This document shows positions 43,442 to 58,000 of a DNA stretch of 64,000 nt, in pieces. The DNA comes from Pempheris klunzingeri. Lineage: Eukaryota; Chordata; Actinopteri; Acropomatiformes; Pempheridae. A program made the translations under genes and the position numbers. Location of the stretch: positions 19,210,828 through 19,274,827 of the forward strand of contig NC_092019.1 of NCBI RefSeq assembly GCF_042242105.1. Direction: 5' to 3'. The stretch's first letter is position 1, and each line of letters opens with the position of its first letter. Below the pieces are notes generated by a model. That model was not told the origin of the DNA. It saw nothing but the letters and a program-made list of their open reading frames with translations, and did not search any database.

Positions 43442-44518
43442 ACATTGTGTAACTTTTTGGACTGAGGTGTAAAAATCAACATAATGTCTGCTGGCTGAAA
43501 CATGTGATCAAAATGACATTTAAAAAATCCCCTCCATGACATCCTTAAGAGGGCATAGAAAAGTTCAAAAAGGAAGTCACCTCAAAACGGTCATGACCAC
43601 GGTAATGTGCCCAGTTTCATGCTTCAAGTGTGGAATTGTGCACATTGCATGTTGTTAAAGTCAATGTTTTCCTCGAGCCAGTCTGTTAGGGGCTTTCAGA
43701 ACAAAAACAAATACATTTTTACACTTTTTTGCAAACTACATTTTACCTGCAAAAGACGTAACTGGCATATTCTTACATTCAACTTAGTCTGAACTTTTAG
43801 CCATTCTCTGTATGAAACTGTGTTAGCTGCTCCACGCGTTTGAAAACAGCCTAAATACTTTTTTTTTAATCAACACGAGAGTGCCATTTAAAGCAAAAAA
43901 GAAAACTGCAATGACAATAAAATTCAGCGCAACAGTCCTCAGATTTAGTCAGATTTGTCACATTTTGCACAGCGACGTGCTCAGAGCACCGGCAAAAGCA
44001 TCGATCCGTCTTTCCTCTCATTGAACTTCTTGAGAACTTAGATGTTTTGAACTTGCATGCAAAACAGACAGATGTCTGAGAGGTCGGAAATGCAGAAATT
44101 ATTGTGAATTTAACGCACTGTTGTCTCTCTCCCTCCCTTGATGTAGGACCACTATACGGTTTGTTTCGGTTTAAAAGGGGAAAGCACCGCCAAGTGCCAC
44201 TGACTACGTTCATTAAAGCAGATGAGCACTGCAGTGTACCTGCAGTCGTTGCCATAGGTGCGCAGGGATACACATTATCTACACCAAACCTCTTTTGGCT
44301 CTTCCTCGAAAATAAATCTGCATTGTGACTCAATGATTTTGAACTCTAAAGCACTCCAGTGAAAAAAGGAAACAAAGTGATGATTTGATCGCTGCCCATT
44401 TGATTTCATGGGGATGGGAATTGCGCACTATTGGACACTTTGGATGAACTGACTTTTCACTAACTCACTTTTCACACCTGAGACTTCTTCACATCCCGAG
44501 CGCCTTCGCCCCCAGTTG

Positions 44519-45560
44519 ATGCCGAGGATCATGACCATGAACGGTGACCACCAGTCGGTTGCCACCGCGCCGCTGGATCTGCGCACCACTAACCGAGAGC
44601 GTGGGAGCACCGGGTCGAGGACTCCGGACTGCAAAGGACGCGTCAGGGACAGTCGGGTGACAGGCGGCTCACCTGCACCCCCGGCGTGCACAGGAACGGA
44701 CAGTTTGGAAATACGCAGCCCCGCGGTCAGAGGCGCACCGGGGTCAGAAACCAGCGCGACTCGCAAACGTCCAGCGGACAAATCGACCCTCAGTCTTCCT
44801 TTTAGGAAACGGCCGATTCCCGTCGAGCCGGAGACCCGGAGGCAGTCACCGGATCCACCACAGAGTGCAGACCGCCGTTCCCCTGCTGAGGATACGAACT
44901 TGAAATTTCGGGAAAGGTTCCCCGGTGGTTTGGAACGAGCCGTGGCTGAAAGCAGGCTCGCCGCAGCGGCAGTGAGCGGCAGGCGGGTTGAAGAGGCAGA
45001 TCTATGTCCCATACCCATTTTGCAGCCGCTTGGTTACGGTAAGCGTGAACGATTTTGAGTTATTTAACTCTCATGTGTAACAAGCATAGTTTCTGAATTT
45101 TGTTATGCGTAACAGTTTTGCTGTTTCTATAAAGTTCTCGTCAACTCAGCGTTATTTATGGCCAGTGGCACACATTTTCCTCAAGGGTCCTCCTGTTTTC
45201 TAAAGACACTATTATTTTCAGTGGCCAAAATGATTAGGCTGGTTGTGACACATATGCACATAGGATCTCTGCGCCCTCTGATGAATGGTAAGGATGACTT
45301 AGAGACACAATTTAGGGTTCAAAGGCACAGCATGGCACAACCTGCAGTGTCAGGCACTTTTAAAACAGTAACAGCAGAGCACACCCTCCCCTCTTCGTTG
45401 ATATTTTTAGTCAGTAGTGTGAAAGTGTACAGAGTCACAGTTGATGTGGCAGCTACAGCTGAATCAATGAGAAAATGTCCAGTCAGCAATTCTGCAGCTA
45501 TTCTTCAGTCTTCACTGACAAAGTAGAGTACTGGGTCAACTCATGACTGATTGCTGAGCT

Positions 45561-45638
<78 letters not shown>

Positions 45639-47954
45639 TACATGCACAGTTGCACACTTCCTCATTACAAAAAAATGAGTTGTTTGCCATCCCAGCCATT
45701 TCATTCTCCATTTACCTCCATCCCTTTCTCTCTGCCTCCCACCTTCTATGCCTTTCTTCCTCTCACTGTCTCTGCCTCACTCTCTTTGTCATTCCTACTT
45801 AGGTCCCTACCCAGTGAACTGTCTGCCCCCCACCCCAGAGCTCAACTACCCCCTAGCCCACCAAACTGGATACCCGCTGGCTGGCATGACTCTGGCTACA
45901 CGTCAAGATGAAGATGGAGACACGTATGTTAATGTTTTCGAATACCTTATGTCGGTATTTAGGAGGTCACTTTCTTGGTGTCATATACACAGCAGATCCA
46001 TCCATCCACCTATCAAAAAAAACAAAAAAACAAGTCAATGATGCATGTAGTAAACTTAGAGGATCATGATTCATCTTCCTCATGCATTTTCATAATCATC
46101 AAATTTCAGTCTGACGGATGTGTTAGCAGTCGAAACATCACAGACCTGAAATCTTCCACAGTCATATGTATTCATGAGGTTTCCAGCAGACTGGAAAGAT
46201 TCATTGTCGTTTTGTTTAGACTGAGCAGACCCAGCTCACATCTTCACCTGCAGAGACTAAGAGTTTGAACTATTGTGCCACCCTACTTAATGAGTACTAT
46301 TTTAATTTGATATGCAAAAATAGTCCTAACTTCTTGGAAGTGATGACTCGAGACTTGCAAGCTTGTCAAATATGAAAGTTAGACTCAGTTGAAACTGTAA
46401 GTTAAATGCTTCACAGATTCATTTCAAGGCTTAAAATGGATGCACATTGTTTTCTTTGCATTGAATTGTTTTTTCTAAAAGGTCACTTTTAATTCAAACT
46501 ACAATAGGCCCACATAACTTTCTGCACGTCAATAATAAAAATGGCACCTAGGAGTGGATTGCAGGACATACGTAGCTACATCTAAACATGCAGATGATAA
46601 AAATAGAAATATTTCAGCCTAAAATGTTCTTTATAGTATTTCAGCTTTAATTTTTTACTGATAAACTTGGGCCCAAAGAATCTCAGCCTAGTAAAAACAA
46701 GCACTTTTAGTGGACGTACAATTACCCCGAAGGATTACATTTCAGCCACTGTAGGTTGTTTCGCCACCCATTCTTGACTGCCGGCAGAGGTGATCTGCTA
46801 GATCAATTCCCCAACTTTATGTACCTACCAGTCCTTTCGAACCTAAAACATGTAAAAAAAAAAAAAAAAAGTAACAGGTTTAAGAACTATCCTTTAAGGT
46901 TTTACACATAATCTCTGTGTGTGCTTGCTGATTCATGAATCTGGTATGTCTGCATTCTCAAATTTGCCTTACCTGAACCCCCACAGCAGACATTTTGATT
47001 TGTGGGAGTAGGAATTCAAACGTCCCAGTAAGCCATGACATGTGAGCCAGCATTCACAGAACCCTGAAACCGAAGCAGTCAAATGGAGGTCAGCTAGCAT
47101 TCATTTTATTTTTTACACCTTAGTTTTTCCTATGGTGACATGTTAGTCACAGTCTGCATTATAGCCACAGTCAGGCTATGATGCAGAGTGACATGTTCAG
47201 TCTGCATCATAGCCTCTTACCAGCCAATGACGGACTGCAACCTGCATATTGCCTCTCTGCAGGCTTGACACATAAAGTACTATTTTCTCAGCCAAAACTT
47301 TTATATCATCAACATAAAAAGTGAAACTGGAACGGTCACATATCTAGCATGTCAATAGAAGGGATTCACTGGGCTAGACCCACACAAACAACGCTAGTCT
47401 CAACAAGTGACGATCTGACCTCATAAACAAAATCCTTGGCGTTGCACAAGCTGTTGATGTGGTTTTGTGAGACGTCTGTATCATCTCAGTTTATTTGTTA
47501 TAATCTCTGTGACTCACCTGTTTCTGTATACTGAACACGTACAGTCAGTGCCCCCTCCTATCCAACCAAATTCTGTGCTGCTGTTTCACTTTCTAGAAGG
47601 AGAACTGGTTTAGTGTAGATCAGGAATAACTCATTAAGTGGCAATGGGTGCTTTGATCTAACACGCTAATCTGAAGGCTATAGCACTTGAGTCTGAGCCC
47701 GTTGATTAATTAGGCATGTCTAACATTTGTCCATGTGTGCGCTGAACAACTTATAATTTTATGTTAACAAGTCTCTCAGGGCATAGAATGGAGGCGGTTG
47801 AGAATGAGAAATACTGTACACAAGACAATTTGGGAGACCACATGAATGCAAATATTAAACTTTAACGCATGGTTACTTGACTTTGTTTGAGGGTTTGATG
47901 CCCACCCACACACTAACTGAAATGTCAAGCTGATATGAGAACACATGTACACGT

Positions 47955-47986
<32 letters not shown>

Positions 47987-50900
47987 ACACACACCCAGAG
48001 TCATGTGACTGAAAAAACTAGCATGTCCAAGAATTAAGTGGCACTTTGATGTTGTGGTTTCAAAAAGTATCAGCATCATTTGCATCCATTCGAAACAAAC
48101 TTGTGATGACCAACATTTAGGGGACTCATAAGTCCCGTGACATGTCACAGCTGCTCACTGTCCCATATCATCCTCAGAGGCTCATAATCACGTGTCTGCC
48201 ATAACAGATAGTGGCAAGGGAGTGAGAAGATTACGGTGTATGTTGAGTCTTAGAAAAAAGCCATGATGAAAAATACTTTTTTATCTTTATACTTTTATGG
48301 CTCTTTAGAACTAGTGCCCTATCACCTGATTTAGATTTTTGTCTTGCTGTGTCGTTCCAATAAATCATTGACACAGAGCATCTTACAAAAAAAATTGAAA
48401 ACTAATATGACTACTATCTTATTACTGGTGATTTCATGCAAAAAAAAAAGCTGCAGTGCAGAGACTTCTCACAAAATGTAGTCCCCTTGTGTTGAAGTCG
48501 AGACCTTTGCCTACTTATTGCTTTGTGGTTGTTGAAACTTTGTGTGAATTCTGCAGAAGGAAGCGTTCGCAGCCCCCTGTCCTTTTCACACTGTCTGTAT
48601 GTACGTGTGTGTGTGTGTTTGTGTGCATGAGTGCGTGAACGCATGCATAATGTGCGTGAAGGTTCTTACGTCAATTGGCTCTTCATCCTCTGTTCTCAGC
48701 GCCTCTGAGCCCCTTAGTTTCGGGAAAACCAGTGGCTGCTCAGTTGTTAAACACGATTGCGGTTTTTCTCAGGTGTCTCTGTCTTTCTCTTTTTTCTCTG
48801 TGTTTTTAAATGAATGGGCTCAAAAAACCCAAACATCCGCTCTTCACTTCCTCATTTACCGCTCTCTTTCTATCAGCATCATCTCCCTCTCTCTCTCCAT
48901 TTCTGTGTTATGTGTCATATGCTTATCCTCACTGTCGTGTTGTGAGTGTGATGTGCAGATGTCTTCATTTTCTTACAGCTGAATTCCTGCGTGCTTCCAG
49001 TCAGTCAGTGCATTTACCTGCACACCAACACTACTATTATGCAGAGTTTGGCCGTTCTCTGATTACTGAAACTGTCAACACCTTTATTGGATCATTACCT
49101 GTCATGCAGACTTAGATAATTTCACATTGCTTTGGCATGTCAGCACAACACATATTATTTTGATTCTGTACATGCACTGAACTGGATAAAACATTCAAGT
49201 TTTTGTTTATGAAAAGACACACACAAATTCATAAACAAGGCTAAAATGCTACAGTCACACTAGCGGTTCTTTGAGGCTACACATAGGCACCATGGTGCTC
49301 TGAACTAAATGCTACTGTGATCTACGTAGTGCTAACATGCAAATGTTTAGCAGATAGTGTTTACTGTGTTCATCATCTTTGTTTAGTGTGTTCACATGCA
49401 ACATTTGCTAATTGGAAATAAACATATAGAGCAGTTGAGGTTGATGGAAATGCAGTTAGTTTTTAGGTATTTGGTCTCAAAGTAACATATGAGTGTGATG
49501 AAAAGCCAGGGGACTACAGAAGTTATTAAAATCCATCTTGAATGTGAGTACCAAATTTCATGGCAATCCATTCAATAGTTGTGGAGAAATTTCACTCAAA
49601 ATTGCAAATGATATTAACCTCATAGTAGCACTACAGGAAACATCAGGGGATCACCAAAGTCATTAGGATTCATCTTCTGCGGACCATGGATATTTGTGCC
49701 AAAGTTCATAGGAATCCATCTAATAGATATGCCAGTCTGGACCAAAGTAGTGGACCAACTGAGCAACATTTCAATCCATAGAACCACGCCACTTGAACAA
49801 CACGACAACAATAATGGCGAATAACTGAGCTTTGCTAAGATGTACTGTAATTTCACCAACATAGCAGCTAATCACCTGATGTACCTCAATTTTCATTCAC
49901 TTATTTTGGAGTGGAGTGCTTATTTTGTATCATGTACTATGCAGGCTGCCACACATCATTAATCCATCCATCCATCCAATCTCAGCCCATTAAGCGAGAG
50001 ATAGAGCATACCCTGGACAGGCTGCCAGTCAGTCACATAGACAGACAGATGACCATTCACACTCATATTCACACCTACTGACAATTTAGACTCCACTGTT
50101 AACCAGCATGTCTTTGAGAGGGAGGGAGTGCCTAGAGAGAACCCATGCAAACACTGGTTCAAAGTGTGAGCCCACAGTGCCAAACAAGGTACCACCTCCA
50201 CCACCTCATTAAACTAATCATTAGATGTAATCTTAGAATTGACAGTAACTGAGATACTGTATTTGTGTTCATTAAGGTTTTGTAAAAGAGTCCACAGCCC
50301 TCCTCTTACCTGTTTTACTATCGTCTAACGTCACTGAGAGAGTGAACATGAGTTAGTACTTACTATGAGATTGTGTCCTGTGTTTTGAACTATATTAACC
50401 CAAGTTTTCAACTGATATTTATACCGATTAATGCTCATTATCTTGCATCATCCAAGGACTGAGCTCAACCACTGTACAAAGATTTGCTTTCAAACAACAC
50501 TTTCAAAGGAGCATGACATACTCAAAAACTCTCTGACTGACTCAAGGCTAAAACTGAGTGCATTACTGTAAACTCTGTGCTGTGATGGCTTTTGACAATT
50601 GTAGATGTTCCCTTTATGATGAATTCAGCATTGCTCTCAGAAAAAAAAACATCCCACGAAACAATTAACTGCTTGATCATCCTAGATTTCCCCCATGAAT
50701 ACTTTCAGCACATCATTCTTTATGACGATCAATGCAGTTGATACAATGGGACGTAAAGCTGTCATTTCTCGTCAGCCGGACTGTGGTGCGTCTCTGCTTC
50801 TCTTTTGTTTACTATTCACACACACTGACACATAACCTCATAGCTCAGCTGGTCCACAGACCACAGGATGTGTTCGGCTGCAATGTGATCATTCAGTTTG

Positions 50901-52041
50901 GCTGTGTCCTCACCCTCCATACCAAAATGGGTACTGCCTTGTCTTTTTTCTCACAGTCTCCTCCCTTGCAAGCTTGGGTCTCCTGTCTGCGTCAGTGCCG
51001 CTGTGTTTGGGGTTATCTGGGGCTGTGGTATGCCCCACTTCCAGGAACTAGCAACAGTACAGTTTCATCTTAAGAGAAAAAGAGAGAGATGGGTGCAGCT
51101 AGTAAAGAGTATGTCAAAAGAGATAGGCTTACTTCAGGCCTAAATGAAGGCAGCTATTGATACAATAGCTTAGCTTAATACTTGGAAAGATGCTCTGATA
51201 AACAGATGGCTCTCTGTTTAACAGAGCATATAAGCATCAAACACTTTCATCAGAATGACAAATTCTTGACAACTCATACTGGAACAGCATGAAACTACTG
51301 TATATTTGACTGTGGATACACTGCAGCAAGATTTATGGGTGAGGCACTGTATGGGGCTTTTTAAGGCAAATGATGGGTAGCTGATAGCATGTACAGTAAA
51401 TATGTTATATGATAGATGAGATTTGTTCACTGTGTTGAGCTCAGTTACAGGAACAGGGACCAGCTGAGGAAAGAACCACAGCGCTCACTCCCGTTCCAAC
51501 ATGCAGTTCTGCTTTTTGTGCTGTTTGCTCTGATGTCAGGAGCAAATCATCTGATTGTTTATTTCGGTTGCGGATCCACCTTCTCTCACACCAGTGTTTT
51601 GTTTTTTACTCACACTGTCAAGTTGTCCATGCTTGCTCATGCGTGTGTTACACATAACTACACATAACTACACATGCACATACGGCGTATCCGCAATTTG
51701 CATTTGTCTTTTGGCAGTTTCTTTTTAGATTGTTTAATCATATACACAGGCATTCAGTAGAGACAGTAGAGCATGGCTTTTTCCCCCTGCAACCACCAAG
51801 TGAGGGTTGGCACATCCTTATCCTTCGGTTAAAGACCACACACGTTATTCTGTTCATACTTGCCTTCATCAAGCTGTCAAAGAATTTGAATGTCTCCATT
51901 GTGAATATAGAGATTATGTTAACTGTTTGGTTTTCATGTGGCCGAAAGAGATAATTAGAGTAACATGATACTGTGTTACATGTGACATAATGTGATAGAT
52001 ACATTATGCTGACTTTTACACATCAGTCCAAAAAGTTACAC

Positions 52042-52082
<41 letters not shown>

Positions 52083-55000
52083 GCATGCATGCATGCATGC
52101 ATGCATACATGCAAGCATGTGAATGACCTTTGCTTGAATCATACACCAGTTTCGATAAAATGTGCAGGAAAATGTTGTGTCCAAAAGTGGGGCTTAGCAG
52201 TATACATCGGAGCGTTTTCTGTTTGCTCAGATATGTCTGTAATATATATTTTCTCAGACAGGAAATGTTGTTAATGACTTCATGTCAGTGGGACACATAG
52301 TTGAGAGGAAGTGTTGCAAGTGCTTTTGTCACTGTAAAATGTATTTTCTGACCTCAAATTCTGTGCAAGAGTACATTTAACTTCACAAGAAGCGTCCTTG
52401 TTTCCTGGTTTACGATCGTACTGCATGTCTGATTATGACTTATCCATTTGGTGGAGTTGACTGAATGAACCTACAGAAAGCCCCTGTCTGAAACCATAAG
52501 CTTAATGGTTGGATTTCACAGCACACAGAGATAAAGAATGCTGCCATTGTTACTGACAACAGGAAGTGACAAAAAACCAGCTCTTACTGGAAGCTGCCTC
52601 TTCTGACAGAATGAAAAAGAAAAATGTGAAAACTGCTATGCTGTTTTCTGCCGTTCCCAGTCCTAAACTTTGGCCTGCGCTTGTTCTTTTGCTTCACATA
52701 GCGACCACAGATAGTTGTTTCCCCTTTACATTTGATAAGGGTGTGATAAGGGTTGTGTGAGTCATGTACATCTGTGGAGCTCCTTGGTACAACCGTCAGT
52801 GGGATCATTTAGATCAAGTGATCAAGTAGATTTTGCTGCCGCTGATCACAAAAAAAAACTTCTTCACTTCTTCTCCAGACGTCCTTCACAGGATAAGTTT
52901 AGAGCCCCTGAGGAGAATGAGTGATTTTCATTCTTCTGTATGTTTTTTCAGAATCCACCTATACCAGCACATTAAAAACTCACTAATGAACATATTATAT
53001 CTTATTGGTTTAATCCATACAAAAACCATGAAAGTAAGAAAACAACTAAATAGTGACAAGACCCAGGTGCATACCATCAGAAAATTCTTTATGCATCTGT
53101 TTTTTTTTCTTGTATTCATTACAGAGCTCTCCATATAGCTGTGGTGCAGGGGGAGTTTGCTATCGTCTACCAACTGATCCAACTGCTGATGTGGGCTCGC
53201 AGAAGCCTCGATATCTACAACAATCTCCGCCAGGTAAAACAAATACACTTTAATACACACGCCACATTTCTGTCTATTAAAGCATAGGTGCATGCACCCA
53301 CAGCCGCTATCATCATGTTTACGAAATCAGACTTCGAATTAACAGTTCATTTTGTTTTCCTTTCAAATGTGGCAGTGTTTTTTTAAAGTGTGCCAGACGT
53401 GGAATTCAAGTGCGATTTGACACTTCTGCCCCAACAACCACCGCATGTAAAACACATTCCCCTGCCTCACCCTTCTGATAACAGTAACATGGAAAAGAAT
53501 GAAAGAGGAAGTGCCTTGGTTTCCTCCTTGCCTTGCACTGTGTTATTACATACTCTTACAGTCATGGCCGCTGATGGTTATGCAGTGGAATTCACCCTTC
53601 CTGGTTTCTCCACCTGTTCTTGCCACAAGCCAAAGCCATGCTCATGCTGGGAAGGACTAGTGTCTTTTCCAGCACGCTGTTTTATTTTGTACATAGTTTT
53701 CTAGAGCTCAGTTTTACTTAGAATTTTCATTGTTAGCATGTTGGATTTGCCATGTTGTGAAATTCAGAGGAGAGAGCCAAGACGATTAAGCAAAGCAAAG
53801 TGTGCCTCCCACGAACTGTCATGAACTCACCTCTTAGCTTTAACTAAAAACACACAAACAGGCTGGAAAATTACATGGCTCAAATTGCTCACATTCAACT
53901 CTTATTCCAGCATATATTTAGCTTTTTTCATGCATATAAAGAATCTGACTGACTGGGAAATTTTGGCTATTTACAGTGATATTAAATAGACACAATGAGT
54001 ATTTCTTTCTTATTTCTTTTGAAAAAGTGGCTGCGCCCCTGAACTCACTACATTATAAGGGATAAGCTACGGTGTATTTACTGGAATGTGTACTAAGAGT
54101 GTTTCCCAATCCAGGGCTGTCCCAGCCAATGAATGGCCTTACAGTCAACCCCTTCACATTCTCTACCTCTGCATTCTGCCTGCTTTCTCTCTTTCATCCT
54201 TCAACAGAGAAACCACCTGAGCCAGTGCAGAGCTTTAGTTCTCACACCACACAGGACAGCACAGGCTCACTTACCAGAAATAATGCTGGTGCTATCATTG
54301 GTTGTTGTCTTTTCTCCTCACTGAGGCTGAAGCAGCATAGGTTTCATGATATCCTGTGTCTGCCCTATGTATGAAAATGCATGCACGAGGCACACATGCA
54401 CACACTATCTTTTCACACGGTTACATTTGTTATGCCATATGCAATTGTAATCAAAAAGGGAGATTTTCAGGCGCAGGTCCTGTTACAGTCATTTGCCTAC
54501 CAGATTGTGTGGTTTTAGCTGAATACCAGGCATTAAGAACAGGCAAAATTACACAAGGGAATTTTTTATTTTTCAAAACATAAAGTTTACCAGGCAGACC
54601 TGGACACACTTTCTGGCACTGGCCAACTTCCCAAAGACAAAGAAAAAAATAAATTACAGTTTTTCCAATATTGATGACAAATCCCGGGTTTCTGTGGTTT
54701 TGCATATAGAACTTTTTGACAGAGTGTTACTATCAGTACCGTAACTGAACAATAGTGCAAGTGTCAGTGCTTGATTTGCCTTCCACTCTGTGAGCTACTA
54801 TGATGGTAGAGACAGCTGTTTGATACTCCCACACTGGTCATGCTATCAGTGGTGCTACACTAGCACACACGCCACAGCTGACACCAGTGGGTTTTGGGGA
54901 CTGAATCCCCAAGAGCCACCCACACTGAAACATGCACTAATGGTCACATTAGTTAAAGACATCCTCTATAATGCATGTTTTACAGCTGCAATGATTATTT

Positions 55001-58000
55001 GTAGCACTTCCTCTTTAAAGACACATCTTTACTGTTGATATCTTTTCATTCAGATTCATGTGAATTCACATGACTTTTTCCAGTTTGTTCATGTGCACAC
55101 TAGTGGCATGTCAATTTATTTTTCTAGTGTGAGTGTGTGTGCATGAGTGAGACATGTGTGTGTGTTTGTGCGTGCTTTAGTATCCTTCCGAGAAGTCACA
55201 TGACTCCCCCCCTGCTTTGGGCTGTTTCTCAGTTCAGGTTCAGAGGGTAGTTTGCAGGGACTTTCCCTTCCTGCGCGTGTCTCTCTCTCTCTCTCGTTGT
55301 CTCTGTCTCTCTATCTGTCTAGCTCTCTCACTACTTTTTTCAAAGCTCTCGCTGCATACAATTTAAGATGATTTAGAGTTCCTAGCCATAACTGATGCAC
55401 TGACTGATGCTATCAGTATAACTGACAGCAACACTGACATAAGAGCGTGTGATGTTTATTTGTGCAACAGGACTGGCTTCACCCTCCAGTGTTCACCACA
55501 GAAGAACAGTCTCTTTCTCTTAGTGTTGCCTTCCACCTTTCTTTGTGTTTGGCACTGCCTACAGCCCGGGGCTGTTCTTCATGCCCAGAAAGCTCCTGTC
55601 GTCTTTTCACCTCCTTCATGTTGATCCACTCATTTTGCTGGAATGCAAGTGTGCGAGGACAGACCCAGGGGAAAGAGAAGGGATTTTCCCTTGTTATCCT
55701 GTCTTTCCCCTGGACTCCCCTCTGCCGCTTCCGTTTCTTCCTCATTCCTCGTCTCTCCAACCCCCCACCCCCACCGCACCCCCCCGCCTCCCTTCCCACC
55801 CTCCCTCTTATCTTTGCTGGATTTTTGTTTTAGTCACTCTGAAATCCTTTACAGGAAGCCACAGCTAGACTCTGCCAACTCCAATAGCCCTATTTTGAAG
55901 GCTTTAAAAGGCCTTAGTGTGAAAGGTAATGACTTATGTTCTGGAAATGATTGAAGAGGATACTCTCGCACCAGTTTCATTAGCGCTGTGTGACATCAAA
56001 ATAGTGGCTGCTTTTCAAGCTCTTTGTTCAACAGTATATGCTGATTACAGGAAGTTCAAAGAATGTACATTTTACAGAGGGATATTATTGCATGTGTGTG
56101 AAAGTGTGTGCGCACATTTGTCTTTTTTTGTCCGTAAGTGTGTGTGGGTGAGTCATAGGATTCACGGAAACAGGAGATGAAGGGAGGAACACTGGCATTG
56201 ACACACTAGAGGAATTCCACAAAGATGCTGTCCCACGACTACCTTTTTTTTAATAGTCTTTACTGGAACAAACCCCCAGCACACACACACACACACTTAC
56301 TGTAGTAATACAGCAAAAGTGAAACTTGGAGAAACTATCTGTTCCTGATTGCTGCTTTTATTGTGTAACTTGAATAGAAGCTAAAAAGTCCAGGTTAAAG
56401 ACTTCCCCTTATGACTGAACTATTGCTTAATTCAAACAGCAGATTGTCAGTGCACTCCCTGGCCAGGGTTGACATAAGTATCACCAGGATGATACATGCT
56501 GACCTCATCCAAAGGAACATCCTAGATTGCTCAAGTGATTTCATTCAGCACTTGGTAGATTCATCCAGGCAAACACCTGGTGAACTGTGTGTAATGTTTT
56601 TTTTCCCCCGTCCTTGCAGTCTGTTTGTCTCTCAGAACAGGTTCCTCCTCATTTTGGATTAATCACACAGTCTCATGCTCGGGTTGTCGCTGTTGTTCGT
56701 GTTTGCACTGTGATATTTGGTGCAAAGGTCTCATCTTTGTCACTCGGCCACTTTGATTTGGCTGGTCACAGCTATAAATCTTGGCACTGTGTGTGTGCTT
56801 GTGTATTTGGGCGAAAATGCACGTAATATTTGTGTCTTCCTCTAATGATCTCCTGATGTGTACAAGGAATAACTTCACATAGTTCCTTGTTTACCCATTG
56901 TAGGCACTGGCCTGTCTTTGCAGGCATTGTTTTATTGTGCCACTGACCTTTAACCTGTAGAACCGGTTAGAGATTAAAGGTGGCATTTACTAGAAATAAT
57001 TCCACTCTTCCAACCTCACTTACAATAATGTGCTGATTTTGTAAATTTATACCCTGCACATTTCATATCTATTAATCATTACTTACACCATAGAGCTCAT
57101 GGTTTCGTAAGTCTTGATTTGTTGGTCTGCCTGTCTAACAGCAGAATATCTAAAAACTCAAAGGAATAGCTCAACATTTTGGAAAATATGCTTATTGCCT
57201 CTCTTGCTGAGAGTTATAGGAGATCATACTACTGTCTGTATGGTAAATATGGAGCTACAGCCAGAAGCTGATTAGTTTAACTTAGCATATGGATTGGAAA
57301 CTGCTAGCGTGACTCTCTCCAGATGTTAGAAAATCCACCTGCCAGCACTGAGCCAACAAATGCTCTATATTATAACAAGAAATGATGATTTGAGGTGAGT
57401 TTTTACACTCTGGCTTTTGTATGGATTGAACAAGATATAACATGTCAATAAAGGAGCTTTAGAGGTGCTGGTCTTCAGTCAAAGAGAGGCTAACTGTTTC
57501 CCTGTTCTCAGTCCTGGTACAAAGCTAAGCTACCTGTTGCCTCATAATCACCATACAGACATTAGTGGCATTAATCCTCTCATGTAACTCTCCATCCAAA
57601 CACAAATACATTTATTTCCCAAAATGTCGAACTATTTCTTTGATGGATTTGCAATTTGGAAAAAAAAAAAACTTGGGGGAGGGACCAAATTATTGGATTG
57701 CTGGGATTTCATATCAGAAGACGTATCAAAATAGATAGATTTGAAATAATGGCATCTATGCAGGGTAAGAAGTCTATTTATCTCAAATTGTAAGCGATAG
57801 GAATGATGTAGAGAGTGGGAGTATTGTTCAGCATTAGTGGGGGGTTCACATTGTCTGAATGCCATCTAGTGTGTGTTGCAGTGTGAATAGTACAAACTAT
57901 TTTGAGAGACCGTGTGCTGCTTTCTGTGGTTATGGAACTGAATACACTGGTTTGTCTGAACTGTCATTTTGCTCTCATCCTCCCCCTCAGACTCCCCTTC

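Larger units (their letters stand above)
39723..44518. other. Divergent intergenic region between cblc and bcl3
   Basis: 4.8 kb between two start codons pointing away from each other. It contains dispersed repeat copies at about 41100-41680 and a retroposon tail at 43360-43441. The last 400 bp before bcl3 are richer in GC and are the likely bcl3 5' region. The minus-strand open frame at 43866-44333 (155 aa) and the plus frame at 42034-42378 (114 aa) show no domain. Confidence 0.6.

Noticed and set aside
43866-44333. 155-codon minus-strand open frame near the bcl3 promoter
   Set aside because: No recognisable domain, no splice partners, and its cysteine-rich composition comes from ordinary non-coding sequence.
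44428-45018. 196-codon open frame on the minus strand
   Set aside because: Exact antisense of bcl3 exon 1, which is GC-rich; the sense frame has the homology and the splice donor.
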